Shown here piece by piece: positions 37,361-48,300 of a DNA stretch of 64,000 nucleotides (position 1 is the stretch's first letter; every line of letters starts with the position of its first letter). Below the pieces are notes generated by a model. It was not told the DNA's origin, searched no databases, and saw only the letters and a program-made list of their open reading frames with translations. This DNA comes from Phoronis australis. Its lineage: Eukaryota; Phoronida; Phoronidae. The position numbers and the translations under genes were made by a program. The stretch covers positions 1,021,182 to 1,085,181 of the forward strand of contig NMRA01000079.1 in NCBI GenBank assembly GCA_002633005.1, written 5' to 3'.

Positions 37361-39047
37361 GAATTAACTTGCATATACAGTTGTATTGCATTCATACAAA
37401 CGTGAAGTAGACAAGAATGCCCTCGAAATTGGAAACCAGAGCCGTGTTAAGTGCTTGATAATCTCCTCACTCTCTTCTATCAACAGTCTTCTCCTGGCAA
37501 CTAATTTTCTCGTACATGTATATACCGACGTTTAACCTAAAAACAAACCCGTGCACGCATTTTAAAGCCTTCCTATGTATAAGTTTAAGCCACCGAGGGC
37601 GCTCGCTTTACTACGGAAAGCGCCACCTCGCCGCTCAAGAACAGATTGGGAGGAAGTCTAACTTTCCGATAAAATATTATTTGAGTGCCGAAATTCATAC
37701 TACCGGTTGTTTTAAGCACTATGCCAAAACACAAGTAAATATTGCTGTAACTCAAATAATAAACTAACTACACCAAAGACGTGGCCGAATTCAAAATGAT
37801 AAATGCGGTTCGTGCTTCCACCGTGGACTAGGAAGAATGAAATCATGACGATTGGCAACAAATTGTAGCAGTATTACATTTAATCACACAGCAGTGTTTC
37901 CTTGTAAAATTGTGTGTACACAGGGCGAGTATACTCGTATTTAAAGGCAGCCACATCCTTGTCTCAGATATTTGTGGATTACCGGAAGGTATTGGATTTT
38001 AGTCGTGGGCCTGGTATCAAGTGCTAACAGGTTTCAGGTAAGAGCCATAATTTCGTGTCTTATTTTCCTTCGATTAACCCATTTGCATGAGATATGAAAT
38101 GTATTCTAAACACAATAGCACGGCGGTACATCCACGGATTTGGGAAAGTTTGCATTGCTCGTAATCAAGGTTATTTTGTGTAGATGCACACAAAATAAAA
38201 GATTTAAGTTTCGGAAGAAACATTCAGATTTCCCGCCGGATAGTTTGATATTCACCATTTTTTGTAACATTAAAACGTGCCCTTGTAATGTAGCAGAATG
38301 CAATCCGAGTCGATATGTCACACAAAACGGTGCTTGGAATTAAAACATATGGTAGTTGTCACAAAAAGCCTTTTAACCTTTGCGGCACACTGAGCTCAAG
38401 ACACATGTTAAATGTTCATCTTTTTATGATGTCGTAGCAAATTCCGTTCTATAAATTATAAATGATGTTTTACTATATTATTGCAATTTCTCAACACGGT
38501 TTCTTATGGCTTGAGAATATTCACGTTGTGCACGTGCAGTCCAACGCTTTGCAGCAGGAACTAAACAACACTTTCACAACGAAAGAATATATCAGCGCAT
38601 TAGACGAGTAAATACACTCGCGAACGACTAGCAGACTTCGGCAGGAATTGGGGATTTGCAATAAACTCATTTAAAGTTCCTGTTTTTAAGCTCTGGTCAA
38701 AGCTAATAACTTCAAAAAGTCTATCTTATCCAATAACATTTCCTGTCATAAATTCGATAGTGTCCCTTCAAAACATTATGCTCTTGATTACGTTTGATGT
38801 CACTATCCCAACACATGTCATTCAATTTTATTTTTACCGTTAGCTGACACCGTGCAGCGGGGATTTAATTGTAACTTTTTCTAAGTCAACCACGGTATAC
38901 GGTGCTTTTGAAACAGATAGGGGATACTTTTCCTTGTGAAGTCAAAGACTTTGTGTAATACATGGCAAGACCACGTTATTTGTAAGTTACTAAAACCTGA
39001 AGTCATATTATTTCTTAGAAACTGCCAACTTGCTTATTCTCTTACAG

Positions 39048-39072
39048 GTGTTGTGCATGTACCTCCGATAAA
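39048..39072 (+). promoter_or_regulatory. 5' UTR stub and four-codon uORF of gene C
   Basis: An acceptor (ttctcttacag) ends at 39047. Between it and the ATG at 39073 lies an upstream ATG at 39057 that reads ATG TAC CTC CGA TAA and ends just before the main start. If the acceptor is used, this mini-ORF could dampen translation of C. B and D lack it. Confidence 0.4.
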
Positions 39073-42000
39073 ATGCGATTGGTGTCTCTGTTGTTAGTTT
39101 TCGCTGCAAGTAAGTGCCCGGCACGTCAGAGATGATTTTGTTTAGCGATCATGACATTCGGCTTTACTAATGTTAATCAAGAAACCATGGTATATCAAAC
39201 TTTACTACTTTTGCAATACGAGACTGTGCCAATTACTTATGAATTGTCTTGATACCCATTTACTTTTATAGAAAGGTGTGCCTCACCCGCACATTAAATG
39301 AGTTGATTTGTATCAATACATATGCCTCACTGTATAATGTCACGTTCCAATACACGTCCGTGAACAGAAACGCATCAGTAGTTTGCTTTCTCACTGGCTG
39401 AGTTTTTTAAGACGTCAGGTAATCGCTGCATACATGCACGTGTACATGTACCAATCTTTTACGAGCAGGGCAGTTAGACTTAGTAAAAACGCCAGTTTAC
39501 TCCAGGTGCACGATTTCGATTGTGCCAAGTGACATTACGTCACAACACTTAACTGCACTGATGTACTTGAATGCGTAGTTTGACTGGGTAACGTGTCGAG
39601 CGAGAATTTGAACAAAAATATTCATTGGAAATAAACAAAGTAGTACTGTTAATTTATTGAATATGTGGGACTAGACAAATGAAAATTGACCAGCTCAATT
39701 ACAGTGCGAAGTATAGACTCTCACTCAAACGACATTGACACAAGCGATGGAAGGGGCGACGGAATGCGACGAATCGTTCGATTAGCGCTTTTCTTCTCCA
39801 AAACCCTGATGGACTCTTGGGTGAACAAAAAGAACAGACCAGCCACCGACTTAACTGACCATCTGCAGTCGAAATTTCTGCAAAAGGTAATGGAGTCTGG
39901 ACCTGCAACTTCATTGTAGAGAAAAATTTAGCAATGCATTCACTGCTTGAGACTTATGGTTTCAAAAATCGTCCAATGCCGAAGAGGGTTCTCATTTCAA
40001 AACTGATCAATGTCTGTTTTAGCTCTTCAACAATTTGTTTACGGGGTCTCGGTTTGGAGGACACGAGGCCCTTTGGAAAAATGTGAATGCGTCCTCTCAG
40101 CTATTTACACGTACACGTATAGGAGCAGCCTGTACACTCATACATGTATGAGCTAGTTCAAACTCACTGCGTGTACATGAATGATAGTGACTGCCACGTG
40201 ACAATGAAACAATTCATTCAGGCAACACAAGAGTTTTTCACCTGCCAACAACCTTTAAGATGTCTATCAGCAGCAAACTGAGGTATCAACAACTTCAAGT
40301 CGCAATTTCGCCTTTCAACGAAGTAGAACAACCAACTTCAGAACAAGTTTCAGTGCGGACCACTGAACGATTAACTACAATACGTTTAATTACTTTTCTC
40401 AGTTAACAAAGGCATCGTTCCACATTTCAGTTTAACAAGCTGTGGGCCGAACCTCAGTTGGGAGCAGGGATCGACATTAGATTTGAGATTGTAAATATCC
40501 GTTACCTGACGGCCCGTGAAGAGGTAATCTGATCTGTTGTCGCTCACAAGTCACGCCAGTATTAAAATTGTTGTTGGTGTAAAATCAAGTGACATTGAAC
40601 ACGAGACAACGGTTTTGGTTAATGTGACATACATGTAAGACCTAAAACAGAAAATTGGATTGAAACGATCCCATTTCACAATTAGTGAAAAAATGATAAG
40701 CGCATCAAATTTAGACATGATTTATAGAAATTAATTTGAAAACTCTCAGTCACTTTTCATAAAACAGCTTCCTGTGTCTGTTGAAAATCACTATAAAACA
40801 TACATGCATATGTAGTGCCACAGAACCAAGAATGTTAACGCCGTATTAATGCACATGTATAAACGTACACATGTGTCCTAAATCCAAGGCAGATATATAC
40901 ATGTACATCTACTGTTCATTTGATTCAATAGAAATGAGTCCACTCTATCTTTTTTCTTTAATATAGGCAGAGTTGAAAAACCTGCAAGGAAATCTGAGAC
41001 CTGCCAGAGGAGACTCCGCTGGTCTAGTGGCCTTTTGTGACTGGGCAAAAAAACAAAAATCCGGGGAAGACCAGTGGGATATACCAGCGTATATCGTAGA
41101 TAAGTAAGTTTTTGTAAGCTTTAATATGTTTCCTTTCATGCAGACAGAGGGGTTGGCAGCTGGACGCCAGTTTCTTTAGTTACAAACACTTTCTTAAAAT
41201 TGTCACCAATAGATTAGATTTGAAGGTACATGTACATGTAGCCTGGCAGTGAGAGTTAAACATGCCGTCGTCATTTTCTACCAAATCGGTGATACATGTA
41301 CACTGTAACTGCGTGTAAATCATACGAATATCTACATATAGTGCACACGAGTGCCGTAATATCCATCAGCACATTGGAAAAGAGCGGGTATTATTTCCTA
41401 CTCTAACTCTGGGCGGGGAGAGTCTCCCTGCGTACATTGTGCACTTATAAAATGTTTATCACTTCCCGTAAATCTATTTTGTTGGCCGACAAGCAAACTA
41501 TTCTAGTCTTGTGACAATAACTGCAGCGTAAAAGATAAACTGTAAGTTTTGTCATTTTCAGTGAACGTTAAAAATTCCACGGTGAACAATTTTCGAATAG
41601 TTGTGCCAATTTCGACTAAAAATTTAACAATTTTAAATTGAAACTTGAAAATTGCTAAATCATGGGCAATCCTTTTATCTCACAGATCATCGGACTCTCG
41701 CACGTGACCTAATTGGCCACCTCGAGACTAGTCGCGAGAGTTTGCACTGAAGATTTCCGGCCACCTACTCGACTGAGCTTTGATCGAATCAAACCAAATT
41801 TCACTTCTCATTTTCATTTTGTTTTATTTTTCATCAAGTGAGACTCTTGAGGTACGGTAAACTCAGCGAAAAACCTCGCCAAAGTTAGTCAGCAAACCCC
41901 ACAATTACATGTACACTCAGTGGTCATTTCTCATAAGCGCCGACCTGCCGGGAGTAGTTTGTCCTCTGATGTCTTTTTAGCTCCAGTCCTACAGTACATG

Positions 42001-42283
42001 TAGAAGTACTTTTGACAAGCTATTATACATGTACTACATGCCATGAGTGTTTCAACAAGACAGATGCTGGTGTTAATTTTTTTATAGTAAGAAGCTACAT
42101 TTGGCCTAGATAAAAAGTTAAGGCCCTGAAACAGGTGTGTTTACTTAACTCTCAAGCAAATTACTCACAATTCCTGAGCTAAGTGTAAGCGTGGGAGACT
42201 GCGTGTTTGTGGGTGTGTGTGTGCGTGCGTGCGTGTTTGTGTGTGTGTGTGTGTGTGTGTATGTTTGTGTGTGTGTGTATGTT

Positions 42284-42314
<31 letters not shown>

Positions 42315-45300
42315 GTGTGTGTGTGTGTGTGGGTGTGTGCATGTATATGTGCGTTTGCGTGAGCGCGTTTGTCTCTGTGTGTAATTACTTTTTTCAATTG
42401 TTTCTATACTTCATTTGTGCAATGTTTACCTTTTGTCGATATGCCGTTTTTTGATAATTTTATTACAGAGAAGTAGCTCTCCTGTTGACTGTAGTATTTA
42501 CGTATACAGCTGTACCAGCGAAATGAAATTTCAAAAATGAAAAGTTTACATTGTAAAAGAACCGAACCCAGTGCTTCATATTACTGACAGTGTTTATTGT
42601 ATTTGCCAATTGCCCTGCTGTTGTCTCACTGTCACATTTTTTATTTTTTCCGCCATCTTGCTACACCACCAGAATGTCCCAATTTTTGACGCACTGCCAA
42701 ATGAATTTTTGCATACATGTGCATGTACTATTTTAATTTCCCACGTGACCTAGCCATATTTTCTCGCTGGACTGAAAAGAAACAAACCAGTTTCCCTTTC
42801 AGATATAAAAACTGCAACGAAAAACTAGAGCTCTTTTTGGAATTTTCGGTGTTAAATCTCTCTTTCGACAAAATAGATTGTCGGTACGTCACTGTGAGTT
42901 GCAGCGAACACTTCACTCTTACGTTTGGTTCTAAATATCCCGTTATATATGTTCTGCAGCGGCAGACCTTCGTTTTCAGTAAGGGGGCGTTTGGGATTCG
43001 CGCGGGTCCAAGGAGGGGGCTTTGTAGCTGATTTCGTTTTCCTGGTGACTTTTTTTTAATTTTTATTTCTGATCCTGTCACAGGGGCTGTGGTGTGAACC
43101 CACTGAACCCCCCAGTAGATTTGCCGCTGTACTAAGTCCCAAATTGCAATCCAGTTGTGCTGTTTTTCCTTCTTGATTGTTGACCGTGACAACTATGCAA
43201 CAGGTGTTCAAAATTACTTCTTTCTTGAATGAATATTGATATTTTTTTAAGAATCCACTTTCTTTAGTAACGTAACAATCACAAAATTGTGTTGCAGTGT
43301 CTCTTTTTACGGTAACATACACTACATGTACAGTATCAGAATGAGAAAATAGTTACACAGTTCCACACGACGAAGATTGCTTGTACTGAAAATGTGCACG
43401 TACATGTACTGTACATGTACTTACACTAATAGGAAACGGCAACCGGATTCCCTTAGTCGCGACGCAGTAGGAGAAGCGCGGAGTGGTATGAAAGCAGTGT
43501 GTGGCTCAAACTGCTTGGTGATGAACGGCCGAGTGGTGCATTGGCGATTTGAGCCGATTTACGCAAATCTGCTTGCACACGAAGTAGGCCATATGTAAGT
43601 AATTATGTTTACTCTACCTTCCGAAACTTAGTATAACCGTGAAAAGTTATTTTTGTATGAAATATTGCAACGTAGCAAGGAGAACAGGAGCGTCTGGTCA
43701 CGGGTGTTGCCCCTAAACGGTGACAAAACTAAATGGTGGATTAGTAAAGTTGTTGAGGATTCCGTACTGGTTAGCGGCGTGTAATTGTCGGTGCAGTTAG
43801 TCACGACCTAAGAGGCGGCCCTGCGAATTTGGTGACAGCACGAGCAACCTAAATGAGCGCGGAATGCACAACGTGATGAGTACTGGATGCTCATCAACAA
43901 CGATAGTGAGCATAAAAAGAAGGGCGGGGGGGGGGGGCAGTCAGTTGTACATGTACGCTTCGCTTCTTCTCGATGATAAACTTGGCTACATGTTTGTGTT
44001 CGTGAGACCGAGGATGCCCGTTAAAGGTCTCAGTGGAGCGACTGAATACGTGTAGTTTCGACAATCGCCGATAGACCACGTTTACCACAGCTATACATGT
44101 AGCTACGATTTTCCACACGGCACCAAAGCAAATATTAGGGAAATCCTTTGCAAGCTTACTAAAGTAGCAGGATTTTTGCGATGTGATCACATTTCACTGA
44201 CTATTTTGTCACATACAGTCAATCTGTCAAAGTGGGTCCTGGGGAACTAAACACAAAATAAGAGACATGTAAAACAAGTGAAATCTCGATAACAGTCTAT
44301 TCTGGCCCGGCGTATACATGTACTTATATGACTGTAACCTCTACTCGGTATATGTACAGTTTTGTACCTGCTTTTCTCGTCTTCAAGCATCGAATATTCT
44401 ATCTGTCCCACCAAGCGCATCATAAAACTTCCTATCAACTACTGCTTGTGTGACAGAGCTGGAAGTTCGGTCAATTATTTGCGTTTATATTTTCCTGAGA
44501 CCTGATTGGTTGGAAGTATTGGCTTGGTTGACACGTCATGATAGAGATCAATACGGACCAACGCTAGGACCTCTATAAAAATAAGACTTCACTAGAGTAC
44601 GTGAGATTTTCTTTTTTTATAAGAACAAGTGATTTTGGTTAGATTACTCCGTCGCGAGACAGGTACTGAACTCTATTCAGAACTATCCGTTCCTTGCAAG
44701 TATGTCGAGAAAAGGCAACATCACATTAACGGAGACACATTTTACAACTGCTTAAACTGATTTATCGTAGAAGCAACTTCTTGGGGACGATGCGACTTTA
44801 GTGGTATACATGGAGTCGAAACAATAGATAAAACTTCTGCATGATTATAACAAACCTGGAATAGGTGCTAGATTATGGGTGGAGCCTTTAGCTTACTACT
44901 AGACTTATAGATTGAAAGTGCGTTTAGAATTATACTCTTCCGGCGTGTTACTTAGTTTTAGCTTTGGTTACAAGTCCAGAAAAAGGCACCTCGTATTTTA
45001 AGTATTTTCGGTTGTTATGGTTAGTCTTATCTTAGTTGCAATGCGTTTCTCATTTCTTTAGTGCAACATGGCCATTCAATGTTCAATAATTAAATATTAT
45101 AAATTAAATGAAGTAGGCATAAGTTGTCTGTGTGTTGTAGTGAACAATTACCTATACAGTGTATGTTATACGTTACAAAGCCTTACGTTAAAGTTCCATG
45201 AAAGATTGCGGATTAACCGTGGCTAACCTGCCATGGCAGGTTGGGATAATCTAGAAATATGTCAACCAACTTGAGCTTGGAAATTGTTTCGTGAATGTCA

Positions 45301-48300
45301 CTGAAATGAGGATCGCATAACGCAAAATGTAATTTCCACTCTTGTCATTTCACCGTGCTATGTCAATATCTATTAAATGTGACACTAGCAATGTTAATAC
45401 GGATTGTATTTCCTTGTTTAAGCACGATTGTTCGTTTTTCATGGTTGTGTTGTAGTTTGGACTTCCAACATCCTCCCGCTGAGTGTCACGAGGACATCAT
45501 GAGATCCCCTGGGAGATATAGTGTGTGGTCAGAGTGTACGAAAAAGAAAGCCCGGAAATTGTTCGGGTGAGACTATCGAAATGCTGATCCATTAACGGCT
45601 TTGGAGAGTTTATATACCTGTGTGTACATGTAACCACCGTTGCTAAACTAAACAAAGTTGATTTTGTAATTGTATTTTTCACTGATCAACACTTCCTGGA
45701 ATTGTGTGACCAATCATCTCTTACAGCTATTACACCTGGAGAGAGTTCTTCGTTTCCATGTGAACATAGTAGAGGGCATATACATGTAGTACACATCATT
45801 TTCATTTGACAAATTGCACCAATGTGATATTACTTAACCGGTTGCTATTTTACATAGTCGTCTCAAAATTGATCACGTAGCCAACCGACCAGAGCGACGT
45901 CATTCGTGAAAATGGTAATTGGTACAATGAACACATCCAATAACGTTGTCACAGTCTCCATCGTGTCAACATCATCACTAACCATCATTATCATCACCAG
46001 CAGCATCGTCATCGCCTTCACCGTCATTAACACCACCATCATTATCAGCGTCTTCCTAATATCAAGATTATCACCGTCAGCATCCTTGGCATACTCATCA
46101 CCGTTACAAATATGACCGCCATAACCATTGCCCTCAGCACCACCGCATTCACCATCAGTATCGTGTCACCATCTTCTTTGTCATCGAAAACGTCATAGTC
46201 CACTTTAGTACAACGCCCAAAAGTGGATGTTCATATCAAATAAAAAGAAGTGCTGTTTATTATAACACATAATGTTTCGAGGCCTGTCTTTTCAATGGCT
46301 ATACATTGCACAGAGAAGGGGGGGGTCTCACTTGCGTTACTTCCAAACATTTAGGGCTTCTCTAAGATGTACTTATTCAAATACTGCGAAAAGAAACTAA
46401 CTTTAGAGGGAGATATTGCGGCCTCATTATATTTCCAGTATATAATAAGTTTATTATATAGTCTGATTATGATCTTTCGGGTTTTATTTTGAATATTCAA
46501 CTAAATGTTTGCTACCTGTGAACTCCGTACTAAGACTTGACTTCCTCATTAGTTTTGTTGTTTTCCCCGTGTACATCTGTGTACTTTAGTTTGTTTCACT
46601 GCACATATAATCGCCTGTAATACAATTTAGTTCTTAATTTCACAGAAAACATTTCGAAAGTAAAGACAGTGATTTCGAATTCTCACTAAAAGAGAACATA
46701 TTTATGTACAAAGTGTAAAAGGATATGGATGTTTGAGTTATAATAATAGGTACATGTATTAGACAGTGACAGGTTTCGTGGCGGTTGACATAATCACACG
46801 GATCGAAATCGGACAATCGGTAGAAGTATTGGGTTCAGTTCATAAAATTTGGCGTTGTGTTTAAGGTTAAGTTCATGTTTAGGTGCAGGGTTAGAATTAG
46901 GGGGAATGATCTGGTTAGGTTGGTAGGACACGGTTAGGGTTAGATTAGGCATCTATGTGAATTCGTGTGATATCATTTCCTTTAGATTTTATTCCGTGGT
47001 ACGCGTATGTATCACGTCACAGTAACTTCATGCTCGCTGGAAAATTTGGTAACCCATGCTGCGTGTCCACGTGCTTTTACGCGGCGTGAACGGTGTAAGT
47101 TGATTTCAATCCAGCTCCTGTTGTCTCCCATTATAGGAATCCTTGGGTTTATCCGTGCTTAGTTTATCAGCACGGAACAATGCCTCCGCCAACTGCCCGG
47201 CCCGGACGGGTTTCGCAGGAAGATCTTGCAGTGATTAAGCAGACCTGTCCCAGCGGCAAAGTGGGTAGTCACATGGATTTCGATGATCAGCATTCTTTTT
47301 ACGCTAATGATTACTTCAAATGGAACGATGTGGCGCCCCAGTGGGTAAGAATCTGCTGTTCCGGAGATAGCCCTGCTTTCTTATGTAAACATTAGTTAAT
47401 TCAACCAACAAGCGCATGCATGTACAGCAATATGAAACTTAATTAAGTACATCAAGGAAATTAAAACATTATGGAGCCCTATGAAGTCTACGGTGCGACC
47501 ATTCGTGACATTATTTAAGAGAAACTCTTAGTTTCATGTGTTTATTATAATGGAATTAGTCCCCTCACATGTACATCCCGTATGTTTAATGTTCAACGGT
47601 ATGTATCACAGATTTGTTGATGCCTGTGATCGAGCGGGAATAACCGATCTCTGGTTAAACTTTCAGTGGCACAAGGAAAACGTCTGCAAATGGCGGCCTT
47701 GTCGAACGGAAGACGGACCATCCTATTACGCTTTGACGCCGTTGACAGGATATCGTTGTGGCGTTAATAAGGTGCTACCGTAACACTGTTNTCACGTCAC
47801 AGTAACTTCATGCTCGCTGGAAAATTTGGTAACCCATGCTGCGTGTCCACGTGCTTTTACGCGGCGTGAACGGTGTAAGTTGATTTCAATCCAGCTCCTG
47901 TTGTCTCCCATTTCAGGAATCCTTGGGTTTATCCGTGCTTAGCTTATCAGCACGGAACAATGCCTCCGCCAACTGCCCGGCCCGGACGGGTTTCGCAGGA
48001 AGATCTTGCAGTGATTAAGAAGACCTGTCCCAGCGGCAAAGTGGGTAGTCACATGGATTTCGATGATCAGCATTATTTTTACGCTAATGATTACTTCAAA
48101 TGGCACGATGTGGCGCCCCAGTGGGTAAGAATCTGCTGTTCCGGGGATAGCCCTGCTGTCTTATGTAAACATTAGTTAATTCAACCAACAAGCGCATGCA
48201 TGTACAGCACTATGAAACTTAATTAAGTACATCAAGGAAATTAAAACATTATGGAGCCCTATGAAGTCTACGGTGCGACCATTCGTGACATTATTTAAGA

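Larger units (their letters stand above)
36093..39047. other. Intergenic spacer between genes B and C
   Basis: About 3 kb holding the 3' flank of B, a three-unit 27-bp tandem repeat (37280-37360) and the presumed promoter of C. No supported gene. Confidence 0.6.

Noticed and set aside
42145-42454. His/Thr-rich and Val/Cys-rich open frames
   Set aside because: They come from the GT microsatellite; no start context, splice sites or homology.
42728-43192. 154-codon minus-strand open frame, rich in Lys/Ser/Arg
   Set aside because: It lies in intron 4 of gene C, has no recognisable domain, and codon use looks random.
46860-46950. Telomere-like GGGTTAG words
   Set aside because: Only a few degenerate words (GGTTAGGGTTAG), with no regular array; common in low-complexity intron DNA.
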